In this document: piece after piece, positions 1 to 10,963 of the stretch
Position numbering within the stretch: position 1 is the first letter of the stretch
How the letters are laid out: every line of letters begins with the position of its first letter
Source of the DNA: Anniella stebbinsi
Lineage: Eukaryota; Chordata; Lepidosauria; Squamata; Anniellidae
Reading direction: 5' to 3'
DNA length: 64,000 nt
NCBI GenBank assembly: GCA_029215795.1
Contig: JARDYH010000003.1
Coordinates: 170,636,382-170,700,381 of the forward strand
Notes under the pieces: model-generated
Database searches by the model: none
What the model was told of the DNA's origin: nothing
The model's input: the letters and a program-made list of their open reading frames with translations, nothing else
Made by a program: the position numbers and the translations under genes

Positions 1-2
1 GG

Positions 3-263
3 AAGAGTGTTAGACTGTGTACAGTGGCTTTGTGGAGAAGATCAATAACATATAGTTGGGGATATCCAGTCTTTCTGAGATTTATGTGGAAAGGGAAGCA
101 ACATAGAATAACATCATTTGAGCAAGGGATGGATCTTTTGGAGAAGCTGGGCTTAGTTGATCCCATGGATGTTGGAGAAACAAAGCAGGATGAAGGCGCT
201 GTAAGTGAAGTCTGTCCTGATTGTCTACAGGATGAAGGTGCTGTAGGAGGAAGCAGTCAATGA
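3..263 (+). pseudogene. L1 ORF1 protein, C-terminal end (partial)
   Basis: An open frame runs from the window edge to a stop at 261-263. About 30 residues in, it reads PVFLRFMWKGKQHRITSFEQ, which resembles the C-terminal domain of L1 ORF1p. In that family this RNA-binding and chaperone domain ends with a short beta strand, a GK turn and a helix with phenylalanine and leucine residues. The position directly upstream of ORF2 on the same strand supports the call. The last 35 residues are acidic and contain two copies of a QDEGAV stretch, a small internal duplication visible near 187-196 and 229-240. The N-terminal coiled coil would lie outside the window, so integrity is unknown. Confidence 0.6.
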
Positions 264-517
264 AGAAATATTATTGTAAAAGGGATAAGAAAAGATTATA
301 AGGGAGGGGAGGGTCGGATCTCTGCTCCGGGAATGTTGGGTTGCTTCTCCCCCCCTCCCCGCCCCGAAGAGTTCTAAGAATAATTGGGGCCATTGCCCAG
401 AAAGGTCTGGTGAGGAGGGGGGTGAAGATGGGGGGTAAATGTGGGTGGGTGGGTGAGGGAGGGGGGTATATGTATCACAGAGGGAGACCAATATAGAGAT
501 GTGGGTGAAAGAGAGAG

Positions 518-3500
518 ATGGAAAATAAATTAAGGGTTGCAACTTTAAATGTTAAAGGGCTAGGAACTGTTATAAAAAGGAAGAGAATAGAAATGTTATT
601 AAAAAAAGAGAAAGCAGATGCAATTTTTTTGCAGGAAACTCATCAAACAAAGGAGGGCGTAAATGAGCTTCGGATGAGGGAAGTGGGCGTTTATGAAAAG
701 TCTTTTGGCACTTCTAAAGTGAGAGGTGTAGCGATAATAATTTCAAAAAAATGTGGTATTACTATACAAAGGGTAAAGAAGGATGAAGCGGGAAGATTTC
801 TGATAATCTCTTGCATGGTAGGGGAGGAGGAATATGTATTGATTAATGTATATGCTCCAAATGGGAAACAAATGGAATTTTTCGATGAAGTTTTTAATGC
901 GGTGGGAGAAGTGGGTAAAAAGAATATTGTGATGGCAGGTGACTTCAATATGGTATTAGACAAAGAGAAACAGGGATAATATATTAAGAGTTCTTAAGAG
1001 TGGTGGGAGGACGGGGTTAAGCAAATTAATGGAGAGAAAAGAACTAATGGATGTTTGGAGAGTATTAAAAGGGGAAGAAAGGAAATATACTTTCTACTCA
1101 CCAAGGTTTAAGAGTTATTCCAGGATTGATTATATTTTTGTGTCAAAGAATATGATGTCTAAACTTATAGATTGTGCTATAGGGGTAATTAAAGTCACTG
1201 ACCACGCATTATTGACGATGGATATTAAAATGAAGAAGGATTATAAACAAGCTAAGAGATGGAGAATGGATACAAGGCTATTAAATAATAAAAATATAGT
1301 GGGGAAAATAAAAAAAGAAATGCAGGAAATATGGGAAATTAATGAAAAGGACTCAAACTTGCAGGGCTTAATATGGGACACTATGAAGGCTGTAGTAAGA
1401 GGGATTTGTATCAGGGAAATGTGTACCCTAAGAAAACAACAAGAAGCACAAAATAAAAAGATTGAAAAGGAGGTAAGGGACTTAGAGGAGAAGCTAAGAG
1501 ATACAAAAGATAAACGCCTATTTGCTCAAATCCAAGCTAAGAAAAAGGAATTAGAGAGAGAAGAGTTAGAACAAGTCCAAAGGGATTTGCTATATTTAAG
1601 GAGGGATTTTTTTGAATATAGTAATAAAAACTCAAAGATGCTGGCTAGGTCCACTCAGTCAAAAAAGGCTAAGAATATGATAGGGACAATTAGAGATAAG
1701 ACAGGGAAAAGTTGTAATTTAATGAAGGATAAATTAAATATATTTCAGGAATTTTATAGAGAATTGTATACATCAGATACGGGGTCACAGGTTAAGATAT
1801 TGGAATATGTAGAGAGGAATTGGAAAATAAGATTACAGGGGCAAGATAGGGATTATATGGAAGGATTAATTACTGAGAAAGAAATAGAAGGAATTATTGC
1901 TAAATTAAAAGGAGGAAAATCTCCGGGATTAGATGGTTTGGGGACGGAATATTATAAGACTTTTAGAGGAATTTTAATACCAAGATTGAAAAAATTATTT
2001 AATAGTATAATAGAAGGAGGAAAGACCCCCCCCCCATCGTGGGATCATTCCTTGATTATATTAATCCCGAAACCAGGAAAGGATCTGATGGATCCAGCAT
2101 CTTATAGACCAATATCCTTAATAAATCAAGACTCAAAATTTTTTACAGCAATAATGGCAAAAAGGATGGGTACGTTTATACATAAATACATTAGAAAAGA
2201 TCCATGTGGATTTATCTCAGGAAGGCAAATGCCTAATTTAATTGGAAGAGTCTTAAATATAATCAATATTATTAAAAAAAGGAATTTAAAAGCAGGCTTG
2301 TTAGCATTGGATATATTCAAAGCCTTTGATTGCATGGAATGGCCAGCACTTAAAACAATTTTGAAAACATTTGGGCTTGGAGTAAAATTTATGGGAGTGA
2401 TGGATCAATTGTATAAAAATAATAAAGCAGAAATAATGGTTAATGATGGGTTAACGCAACAGATTACACTAGCTCGAGGAACAAGACAAGGTTGCCCACT
2501 TTCACCGATCTTATTTGCGATAGTGATAGAAATTTTGGCAAATGTTATAAGGGAGGATTTAAGATTGAAGGGGATAGGAGGAAAGGAGAAGATTAAAATG
2601 AATATGTTTGCGGATGACACATTACTGACATTAGAAGATCCCCTGAAGACTGGGGAGTTGATTAAGGAGCATTTGAGAGAATTTGGGGAGATTACTGGTT
2701 TACAAGTTAATTGGGGGAAGTCAGAAATGATGTTATTTAATTATAACAAAGAGGAGATGGAGGAAGGTAAAGTTAAGTTAGGTCTTAGGCTTAAAAATGT
2801 AGTACGTTATTTAGGAGTTAATATTGCAAAAGGCTTAGATAGGTTAGAGGAAATTAATTTTGCAAGTTTGAAAAAACAGGTAGGGGAAAAGTTAGAGGTA
2901 TATAGAAAATTAAAACATTCTTGGTTTGGTAGAATAGCGGTTATTAAAATGAAGATATTACCTAAGATTTTTTTTTGTTTAGAATGCTGCCGATTAAAAT
3001 ATCGGATGTAGAGTTAAAGAGCTGGCAAAATATGATTAATGCTTATTGCAATGGAGATAAGAGAGCTAGGATTAACAAAGGGTTATGGTATAAGACACAA
3101 AAGAAAGGTGGTTTGGGACTTCCAAATATAAAGAATTACTATATTGCTAATCAGTTAAGATATGTTATAAATAGTATATTAGGGAAGGATGACTTAGAAT
3201 GGCTAGAAACGCAAACAGGGGAACTAGATTTTAAATTGCAATATTTTTTTTTATTAAAATTCAAAAGAAAGATCTGAGGGGACTGGACAACCCGTTGCTG
3301 AAAAATATTCTAGAGATCTGGGAGAAGGTTAAAGGAAAGTTAATACCAGGAGATTCTCCACTCGCCCCAGTGGTAGTAATGGGAAACTTCCCAAGGAATT
3401 TAAAAGTAGAGTTGGAAGGGAGTCTGAAGGATCAGGAAATTATTAAGTTAAGGAACTGGATGGAAAGAATGATAGATAAGGTGCAAATTAGAGAGTTGTT

Positions 3501-4347
3501 AAAAGGACAAAAGATAGCTTGGTTCAAATGCTTACAATTGGAAAAATGGACACAGGAATGGAAAAAGATAAATAAGAAATGTAGGAATAATACAAGATTT
3601 GAAGATTTAATTGAATCAAGAGGAAAGAAGGAAGTAATTAAAACTAGAAAAGGTCTGATTAGCGAAATATATAGAATCCTGACAGAGGAGGATGAACATC
3701 AAGACTCTCTTAAAATGATTTGGGAAGATGATTTAAAGGAACAAATTAATGAACATGACTGGGGGAGGATGTGGGATGCAAGAATGTTAAAGCTTTTGTC
3801 GATTAGAATTAAGGAGAATTATGATAAGACAGTATGGAGATGGTATTTAACGCCAGTAAGATTTCATCAGATAGATAAAAAAGTGTCCAAGAATTGTTGG
3901 AGGGGATGTCAGGAGGGTGGAACTTATTTCCATATGTGGTGGAGCTGTGAACACATACAAAAAATTTGGGAAAGGGTGTTCAAAGAAGTAAGTGAAATAA
4001 CTGGAAGTAAACTGGAATTAAGCCCAAAACTGGCTCTACTAGCAATATGGGATAAAGGAAATGAGAATATAAATAAGAGAGAATTAATAAACAACCTCCT
4101 GGCTCCCGTCAGAATAATGATTGCTAAAAACTGGAAAGGGCAAGGGATATAGACTATAGAAGAATGGTATAAAGCAATATGGGATATGGCACTTAATGAT
4201 AAGCTAACGTGTAAAATGAAAATAAAGAGGGGAATGTCCAGTAAGAATGATTTTGGAGATATATGGAGCCTATTTTTGGAATATGTATTAAGAATGGGGA
4301 AGGGGCAAATACCTTCAAAAGAGTCTTTGCACTTTTGGAAAGAATAA
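518..4347 (+). pseudogene. L1 ORF2: endonuclease and reverse transcriptase, frameshifted
   Basis: ORF2p nicks target DNA and reverse-transcribes its own RNA. The first frame (518-979) holds the apurinic-type endonuclease: LRVATLNVKGLG start, the FLQETH acidic site, and the MAGDFNMVLD motif. A stop and frame change follow. The second frame (1029-3011) resumes with SRIDYIFVS and TDHALL, the end of the endonuclease, then a lysine- and glutamate-rich coiled region. Reverse-transcriptase blocks follow: IPKPGKD, ASYRPISL, ALDIFKAFD, GTRQGCPLSP and FADDTLL, so the catalytic aspartates are present. A run of eight T near 2970 carries a further frameshift. The C-terminal part continues at 2975-3277 and 3295-4152, passes one in-frame TAG at 4150 and ends at 4345-4347. 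There are at least three frame breaks plus stops, so it is non-functional. Confidence 0.92.
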
Positions 4348-4466
4348 TAATGTACAAATGAAGGTCTCCTGGGGGGAGGGGAGCACGGGGGGGGGTATGT
4401 GGTTATGTATTGTATTTTATGTTGTTTTATGTTGTATTATGTTGAAAATAAAAAAAATTTAAAAAA

Positions 4467-4756
4467 GTTTTGCTTGTGTTCCTGATGAGTCAGTGTGTGT
4501 GGCCACTCCTGACTGTTCGCATGGGACAGGGGCTAACTCTAAATGTCTCCCCCTGAGTGATTTGCTGCTCGCATTAAGCTGTTGTACCTGAAAGCTATCT
4601 GGTCCGTCTTCAGCTTCAAGTGTATGTATGCAGAAATGAAACAGTTATGCTTGAATTCCGTGTGATTTCACAATAAAATAAGTCTCACAATTTTCAGAGA
4701 GTGTCAGTTTGCCTAAAGTTCGTGAACAGAAGCCTGGGGGTGGGCTTGCGTCACGA
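4467..4756. other. unassigned segment between L1 tail and MITE, possible LTR remnant
   Basis: This stretch follows directly on the L1 A-tail. It is non-coding, with an AATAAA at 4673-4678. Its promoter-to-polyadenylation-like layout made me consider a solo LTR, but I see no clear TG...CA ends, target duplication or second copy in the window. Confidence 0.25.
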
Positions 4757-5304
4757 CAACTACAATCCTGACGTCTGTGTCTGGTGTGCCTCCTTTCCTG
4801 AAGCTATTGCCGTTTGGCGCGAGCTCCCAGCTCGGCAAACAGCCAACCCACTGTCAGGGGCGTGTCCAGCGATTTCAGATGTTTGCAGGAGCAGGCATCC
4901 GCCATTTTTGGCACATTTTTTTTATTGGTTATCAGCGTGTTTCGGCACCAACTGTGTGTGTGGTTTTTTTTTTTAAAAAAAACATAGCGATGCACAAGAG
5001 TGCATCTTCGACATAGTACCTATTACCCCCCCCCCCCGCATTGCTGTTTGTCTGTGCTGGTGCACATCTTGGAGGAGTTATTTTAAAAAAAATCCGTGCC
5101 CTGCACCCATCTGTCCAGTCCCGCCCACTTCTGCTGATGCACATTCGGAACTGCCATCACGGGGCACATGTCCTCCCGCAATAGCTCTCCTTTACTTGCA
5201 GGAAACTTCCCTCGCGTGAACCCGGTGAGTGATGATGGTAGAAGTGGGAAACCTCGCAATTATCCCTCCTCCATTGCAAAAGGGCTGTAGGTGTAGATTA
5301 GCCC
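4757..5304 (-). mobile_element. truncated copy of the GGGCTCATCTACACC MITE family
   Basis: Read on the minus strand from 5304, the sequence begins GGGCTAATCTACACCTACAG, the same terminus as the 623 bp element at 14894-15516. Further in, both share the block around AACAGCCAACCCACTGTCAG (4841 region), the A-rich and C-run interior near 4967-5036, and the hexamer-rich segment around the TTTACTTGCAGGAAA block (5191). The opposite terminus is not found; homology fades near 4757. It is non-coding and probably non-autonomous. Confidence 0.6.
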
Positions 5305-5701
5305 AAAGAAGAAGTATCAAGCAACAAAAGCAGGGTCGGAGAAGTGATGGTAGGGAACTGTGAACTGTTCTCAAAACTGTTATAAACTGTTTTAAACCAT
5401 TTTAAAGCAGTAGTGTAGATAGGCTGACAGTTTTGAGAACTGTTGGGGCCCAGGACACACTCCATATACAGTTTACAAAACGTTTTCAAAGTGTTTTATC
5501 CTTGTGTGTGTAGATAGGCTCTCTGTGTCCATGACCTTCTGAACTTTGCAACTAAGTATCCCCTCCCTCCCACTAATCCTCTTTCCTTTTGTGTCATGTT
5601 TTTTAGATTGTAAGCCTGTGGGCAGGGACTGTTTTAAGAATTATTTTTGTAAGATGCCTTGAGAGCCTTTTTTGGCTAAAGGGCAAGCTAAAAGTGCTAT
5701 A

Positions 5702-5749
<48 letters not shown>

Positions 5750-6810
5750 TAAAACGATGGCTTTACTGACTTCATATTATAGAAGTGTTGCTTAGAAGTT
5801 AGCATTTACAAATCTTTAAAGAGTGGCCCATTGATTCTGAGAAGGCCACTGCAGCATACTCACCTTAAAAAAAAGTGGCCCTTTTGTAAATGAAAAATGT
5901 TTAGATATGTTTGAAATCTTTTCTCCATGCAGCACAGGGATAGGCAACTTTTAGGCAGTCTGGAGGCCAATCCTACCCACTCACCCGCGAATCCACCAGG
6001 GGCTCCACACTGCTGCTGCCATATTGCCAAATTCACTGCTAAAAGTAGATGATGCAACAGGAGGGGGAAAAGCCAATTTCCCTTTAAAACAAAGTGTGCA
6101 GGGAAAGCATACCTCATTTCAAGGCAAATTCATTTGCCCTGGTTGCTCCTGTGACTGCAGTTTTCCTTTATAATGAGGCACATTCTTTTAGGCTTATTTA
6201 ATCATTCTCTGATGTTTTAATTAGTCGATACTGAGATTTTAAAATACACACTAGAATTCAACTAGATAAAGCCCAAGAATTTATTTCACTACATGAGCCC
6301 TAGGACATTGAATCCCTTAGAGAGATCTAATAGATTTCTGTATAGCAGAAAACAACATTTAGACTTCTCTAGTCTTTGCCCTCTAACGTCCAAAGCTATT
6401 AATCTATCAATCAGAGCTGTGCTTTATCTTCTGCAGAACAATTATATATTGGCTCTAAGCTGCTGTCTTTTGTAATACCATGGGAAATGTGGGCAAGGGC
6501 TAAAAACTGGGAAGTGGGCATGAATTGGCAGACTGGATTCTATTTTGTGCTTAAACAAGAACACATGGAGTCTGTAAGGAGTGTTCACTATTGGTTAGGG
6601 TATAATGTCATTTGTTAGCCATTTGGCTGTGGATTGTGAACGATTCCCCCCCCCCCTCATCTGTACATTAGCCATTTCAAAGTATATCCTCAAGGTAGCA
6701 TAGGCTTCCCTCACCCCTGAGTTCCCCCATCTAACCTATGGCTGCTCTACCTTACCTAGTCATCTGTCATTGTGTCCAATAAAAAGAGCATGATTCAGCC
6801 AAATCTCATT
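5305..6810. other. mostly unassigned non-coding stretch
   Basis: No gene is visible. It contains an (AC)n/(TA)n microsatellite at 5702-5744. Two TGTAGATAGGCT-like motifs (5416 and 5509 regions) and a run of AACTGTT words at 5357-5450 suggest remnants of a MITE. A CAGGGATAGGCAACTT start near 5933 resembles the left end of hAT elements, but no matching right end was found. Confidence 0.4.
5702..5744. repeat. (AC)n(TA)n microsatellite
   Basis: About seven AC units are followed by about fourteen TA units, then AATATTT. Simple sequence; no function inferred. Confidence 0.95.
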
Positions 6811-7045
6811 GTATTTATTTATTTATTGCATTATATCCTGCCTCCCCCCCCCCCCCAAGGAACCCAAGGTGGTGTACATAATCCTCCTCCTCTCTATTTT
6901 ATCCTCACAACAACAACCCTGTGAGGTACGTTGGGGTGAGAGTCTGTGACTGGCCCAAAATCACCCAGTGAACTTCCATGGCTGAGTGGAAGTTGGGATC
7001 TCCCAACTCCCAGTACAACACTTTAGCCACTAAACCATATTGATT
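6811..7045 (-). mobile_element. tRNA-derived SINE of MIR-like type
   Basis: On the minus strand the element opens near 7045 with TGGTTTAGTGGCTAAAGTG (A-box-like) and has GGGAGATCCCAACTTCC about 40 bases later, in the place of a B box. A MIR-like core follows, with the sense GGGCCAGTCACAGACTCTCA and the CTCACAGGGTTGTTGTTGTG block. It ends with a G-run, a GGATATAATGCAATAAATAA tail and more AAAT units. The tail resembles that of the L2-clade LINE ending at 9625, which suggests which machinery mobilised it. The 5' end and target duplication are not certain. Confidence 0.7.
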
Positions 7046-7680
7046 CCAATGAGAATGTTAAGCATGTGCAAAATTCCTTTCCATTGAAATCAGTGGGAAT
7101 TAAAAGTGCTTAACTTTGGCTGGATTGTCCTCTAATTTGCAATGTTCTTTGTCTTTCTTTCATTATGTTCTGTATCAATACTATTCCCCCCTCTACCTTA
7201 GTATCCAGACACACTTATGCAAGCATCTGTACTATAAGGACCCCATCATATATTTCTGTTCTCTGGGGTACAGTTTCTACAATTTCATTTCCATACTTCC
7301 TTCTGAAGTGCTTTTACAGTATTTTCTACCCTTTCAAGCCAAGAACTACTCAAAATGACAACCTTTCATCTCTTCCTATTGCATCCATATACTAGCATCC
7401 TGGTTTGGGTATAAAAGATGCCATCTTCCCTTGGTCTGTGCAGCATGAACTGAGCTTCCTGCATTCTTTTCAAGCAAGTCATGCATTGCAATTTGGGAAA
7501 TCCTACTCTTTGACCATGTTCTAAGGACAATATGTTTAGGAGAAAAGGCTATGAATTCATGTTTCTTTTTTGTTATTGTTGCAAACATTAATAAAATGTA
7601 CACCCAACTTTCCCCTGTTACCATTAGTGGTTATCTCCAATTACAGTTTGCACTGTTAAATAATCAAACCAATATATTGA
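7046..7680. other. unassigned non-coding stretch
   Basis: No coding or RNA signal is recognisable. Near 7085-7110 there is a short AAATCAGTGGGAATTAAAAG block that resembles a common squamate interspersed repeat, and the rest looks unique. Confidence 0.35.
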
Positions 7681-9396
7681 CAGAGCTCGGTAGCACACTG
7701 TGACGAGTTTGCACGGCACTTTGAAGATAAAGTCGCTCAGATTCGTCTTGAATTGGACACCACGCTTAATGCAGCTCCGCTAGTAGAGGCGTTCAGAGCA
7801 CCGTCTGGTCCAGTTTTATTGGATGAGTTTCAGTTACTGAGGCCTGAGGATGTGGACAAGGTGCTTGGCCAAGTCCGGTCGACCACTTGTGTGCTTGACC
7901 CTTGCTCGTCGTGGCTAATTACATCAAATAAGGATGGGACCGCCGGCTGGGTCCAGGACGTTGTAAATGCCTCCTTGAGAGAGGGAGTGGTGCCGGCCTT
8001 GTTAAAAGAGGTGGTAATCATACCACTCCTGAAAAAGCCTAACCTGGACCTGGAAGATGTTAACAACTATAGGCCGGTGGCGAACATTCCTTTCCTGGGC
8101 AAGGTGCTTGAGCGGGTGGTTGCAGGACAACTCCAGACACTCTTGAATGAAACGGATTATCTAGATCCATTTCAATCGGGTTTCAGGACTGGTTTTGGAG
8201 CAGAAACTGCCTTGGTCGCCCTGTGGGATGACCTTTGCCGGGAGAGGGACAGGGGGAGTGCGACCCTGTTGGTTCTCTTGGACCTCTCAGCGGCTTTCGA
8301 TACCATTGACCATGGTATCCTTCTGGATAGGATGTCTGGGCTGGGAGTTGGAGGCACGGCGCTGCAGTGGTTCCGCTCCTACTTAGATGACCATTTTCAG
8401 AAGGTGGTGCTGGGGGATTATTGCTCTGTGCCGTGGCATTTAAGCCATGGGGTTCCACAGGGCTCTATTTTATCCCCTATGCTGTTTAACATATACATGA
8501 AGCCGCTGGGAGAGGTTATCCGGAGATGTGGGCTGAGATGTCACCAATATGCGGATGACACCCAGCTCTACCTCTCCTTTTCAACAAACCCAGGTGAGGC
8601 AGTGGCTGTTCTGAATCAGTGCCTGAGCACGGTAATGGACTGGATGAGGGCTAACAAACTGAGACTCAATCCAGACAAGACGGAGGTACTGTTAGCGGGT
8701 GGTTTGTCTGTCCGGCGAGGTGATGTTCACCCTGTTCTGGAGGGGGTTGCGCTCCCCCTAAAGGATCGGGTCCGTAGTTTGGGGGTGCTCTTGGATCCAG
8801 AACTGTCGCTTGAGGCACAGGTGAACTCGGTGGCAAAGAGCACCTTTTACCAGCTTAGGCTGATATACCAACTGCGCCCTTATCTGGACAGAGATAGCCT
8901 AGCTACAGTTATCCATGCTCTCATAACCTCTCGTTTGGATTACTGCAATGCGTTATACGTGGCGCTGCCTTTGAAAATGGTCCGGAAACTTCAGCTGGTA
9001 CAAAACAGGGCAGCCAGATTGTTAACGGGGACTGGCCAACGAGACCATATTACGCCAGTCCTTTTCCAACTTCACTGGCTGCCGATCCAGGTCCGGGCCC
9101 AATTCAAAGTGCTGGTACTAACATTTAAAGCCCTAAACGGCTTGGGGCCAGGATATCTAAAGGAACGCCTCCTCCCATATGTACCTGCCCGGACCCTAAG
9201 ATCATCTACAGGGGTCCTTCTCTGTGAGCCCCTGCCAAAGGAAGTGAGGCAGGTGGCTACTAGGAGGAGGGCTTTCTCTGCTGTGGCACCCCGGCTGTGG
9301 AATGAGCTCCCCAGAAAGGTTCGCCTGGCACCTACTTTGTACTCTTTTCGTCGCCAGGTGAAGACCTTTTTATTCTCTCAGTATTTTAACAGTTAA
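7681..9396 (+). CDS. L2-clade reverse transcriptase, intact 572-codon partial frame
   Basis: The frame is open from the truncation point (7681; TGA just before at 7678) to a TAA at 9394-9396. It is a 5' truncated polyprotein, so there is no natural start codon; the first ATG-equivalent reading is not meaningful. Motifs in order: a VNNYRPVANIPFLGKVLERV fingers region, LDLSAAFDTIDHGILLDRM with the first catalytic aspartate, GVPQGSILSPMLFNIYM, QYADDTQLYLS with the catalytic YADD, then NPDKTEVL. The C-terminal half has SRLDYCNALY, LHWLPIQVR and AFSAVAPRLWNELP, conserved in the L2 and related clades. No stop or frameshift was seen. Without the endonuclease and 5' promoter the copy cannot move itself. 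Confidence 0.9.
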   Translation, partial: QSSVAHCDEFARHFEDKVAQIRLELDTTLNAAPLVEAFRAPSGPVLLDEFQLLRPEDVDKVLGQVRSTTCVLDPCSSWLITSNKDGTAGWVQDVVNASLREGVVPALLKEVVIIPLLKKPNLDLEDVNNYRPVANIPFLGKVLERVVAGQLQTLLNETDYLDPFQSGFRTGFGAETALVALWDDLCRERDRGSATLLVLLDLSAAFDTIDHGILLDRMSGLGVGGTALQWFRSYLDDHFQKVVLGDYCSVPWHLSHGVPQGSILSPMLFNIYMKPLGEVIRRCGLRCHQYADDTQLYLSFSTNPGEAVAVLNQCLSTVMDWMRANKLRLNPDKTEVLLAGGLSVRRGDVHPVLEGVALPLKDRVRSLGVLLDPELSLEAQVNSVAKSTFYQLRLIYQLRPYLDRDSLATVIHALITSRLDYCNALYVALPLKMVRKLQLVQNRAARLLTGTGQRDHITPVLFQLHWLPIQVRAQFKVLVLTFKALNGLGPGYLKERLLPYVPARTLRSSTGVLLCEPLPKEVRQVATRRRAFSAVAPRLWNELPRKVRLAPTLYSFRRQVKTFLFSQYFNS

Positions 9397-9625
9397 ATTA
9401 ACTCAATTTTAATCCTTGCTGTTTTAAATTTGTATTTTAATCTGTATTAATTCCTGCTGCTTGGTTTTATTCTGGTTGTGTTTTATATTGTATGTTATTC
9501 TGTGTTTTTAGATTGTGCCTTGTTTTATATATTTTAAAATGATTTCATGGTTTTAATTTTTGTGAACCGCCCAGAGAGCTTCGGCTATGGGGCAGTATAA
9601 AAATGCAATAAATAAATAAATAAAT
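7681..9625 (+). mobile_element. L2-clade LINE, 5' truncated, tail (AATA)n
   Basis: The element is 5' truncated at about 7681, before the reverse transcriptase; the endonuclease domain is absent. After the coding frame comes a T-rich 3' UTR. It ends with a conserved ACCGCCCAGAGAGCTTCGGC hairpin-like block (9565-9584), a GGGGCAGTATAAAAATGCAA stretch and AATA tandem units to about 9625. The same 3' block occurs, inverted, at 47507-47567. Because its frame is open throughout and its 3' end is complete, it is among the youngest LINE copies here. Confidence 0.9.
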
Positions 9626-9701
9626 AATAAAATAATATAATACTAATTTAGTAGTAGTTTAAAACCATAAGAACAACAATATAAATTTAAACACCAAAAA
9701 G

Positions 9702-10963
9702 TTAAAAAGGCAGTATAAAACAAGCTACATTAAAATCAGGGAAAGCCTGTGTAAAAAGGTATGTCTTCAGGAGGAATTTAAAAGTTGTAATGTTTTCTGC
9801 GTCCTGAACCGCACAAGGGAGGGTTTTCAAGAGGGTGGGCGCCACTACAGAGAAGGCCCACCATTGAGGTTCTTCATGGTGGCATGCCGTTCGTCTTGGA
9901 ATGGCCAGTAGGGCCTCCTCTGAGGATCGTAGTTGTTGTCCAGGTTTATATAAGGGAAGGCGGTCTGCTAGGTATGCTGGTCCCAAGTTCTTTAGGGCTT
10001 TGTAGGATAACAGCATAACCTTGTCTGTGGCTCATTAGCTAACAGCCAGCCAGTGCTGTTCTTTTAATACAGGTTTTATATGAGCAGAGCTAGGTGTCCC
10101 CATGAGCACCCTAGCTGCTGCATTCGGCACTAGTTGCAGCTTCCGAACCACACACATGGGTAGCCCCACAGAGAGTGCATTACAGTAGTCTAGTGATGAG
10201 GTTACCAGTGCATGAATGACCGTGGCAAGGCTATCCCTATGTAGGAATGGGCATAGTTGGCGTACCAACAGAAGTTGATAATGGACACTCCGGGCCACCG
10301 AGGTCACCTGAGCTGCCTCTACAAGAGAGGTTTAAAGCTCTTTCAAGGTGCTTATAAAAATTTACCTCTACAAGAACGGAGCGCAAATCGGGCATAGAGG
10401 TGCGTTATCTTTCCGATTATGCGCATTATCGAATGCGCGTTAAACAGCGAGTTTTATTTTGCTCCGGCCGTGAAAGCGCATTTTGACTGTGTGAACAAGC
10501 GCTTATGCGCATTAACGACTTGTAAAGCGCATTTTGGTCATCCCTTAATGCGCTTCGCCGCCTCTCGCCGCCTCTTGTGCAGTGGTATTAGGCGTAAATG
10601 CGCTTTAGCGATTATGCGCATAATCGCCTAATCAGGCGCAAAAGCGAATCCTTGTAGAGGGGACCCTGGACCTCCAGTGACAGAGATGGATCCAGGAGCA
10701 CTCCCAAACTACGGACCTGCTCCTTAAGAGGGAGTGCAACCCCATCCAGAACAGGAAAATACCCCAATTCCTGGACCTGGGAACCACCAACCCACAAGGC
10801 CTCTATCTTACCGGGATTCAGCTTCAGTTTGTTGGCCCTCATCCAAGCCATAACTGTATCCAGGCATAGGTTCATAGCGTGCACAGCCTCTCCTGATTCA
10901 GATGTTGCAGAGAGATAGAGCTGGGTGTCATATGGTAACACCTTGCTCCAAATCTCCTGATGA
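9702..10963 (-). pseudogene. L2 reverse transcriptase remnant
   Basis: Recognisable blocks on the minus strand are DTQLYLSATSESGEAVHAMN with its YADD start altered to YD (10870-10935), ANKLKLNPGKIEALWVGG, QVRSLGVLLDPSLSLEVQ (ending about 10669), then after the MITE VTSVARSVHYQLLLVRQL, SSLDYCNALSVGLP and KVLLLSYKALKNLGPAYLAD-like sequence to 9702. Several stops and frame changes break it. Its motif order matches the intact L2 frame at 7681-9396. The catalytic YADD has lost an alanine-aspartate pair, so it would be inactive even without stops. Confidence 0.85.
10311..10664 (+). mobile_element. GCGC-rich MITE, copy 1 (354 bp)
   Basis: The terminal inverted repeats read AGCTGCCTCTACAAG at the left and, inverted from the right, GTCCCCTCTACAAGG. 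The interior is studded with GCGCATT and AATGCGC words, arranged as inverted repeats. It sits inside the minus-strand L2 with CCTG on both sides (10307-10310 and 10665-10668). The intact L2 at 8812-8838 (GAGGCACAGGTGAACTCGG) serves as an empty-site paralogue and has only one CAGG, supporting a 4 bp target duplication. It is non-coding, so movement would depend on a transposase supplied elsewhere. Confidence 0.85.

Larger units (their letters stand above)
1..4466 (+). mobile_element. L1-type non-LTR retrotransposon, 5' end outside window
   Basis: The element enters the window inside ORF1, has a purine- and G-rich inter-ORF segment (264-517), a full-length but broken ORF2 (518-4347), a short 3' UTR with a G-rich tract near 4372-4396, an AATAAA at 4447-4452 and an A-rich tail to about 4466. 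The order ORF1, ORF2 with apurinic-type endonuclease, reverse transcriptase, poly(A) is diagnostic of the L1 clade. A-rich coding composition is also typical of L1. No target duplication can be checked because the 5' end is not in view. Stops and frameshifts show that this copy is inactive. Confidence 0.93.

Noticed and set aside
4467..4756. solo LTR or retroviral remnant
   Set aside because: An AATAAA is present but no TG...CA ends, duplication or second copy could be found, so it is only noted as unassigned.
6805..7054. target duplication of the SINE (TCTCATTG and CAATGAGA)
   Set aside because: The two octamers are inverted, not direct, so they cannot be a target-site duplication.
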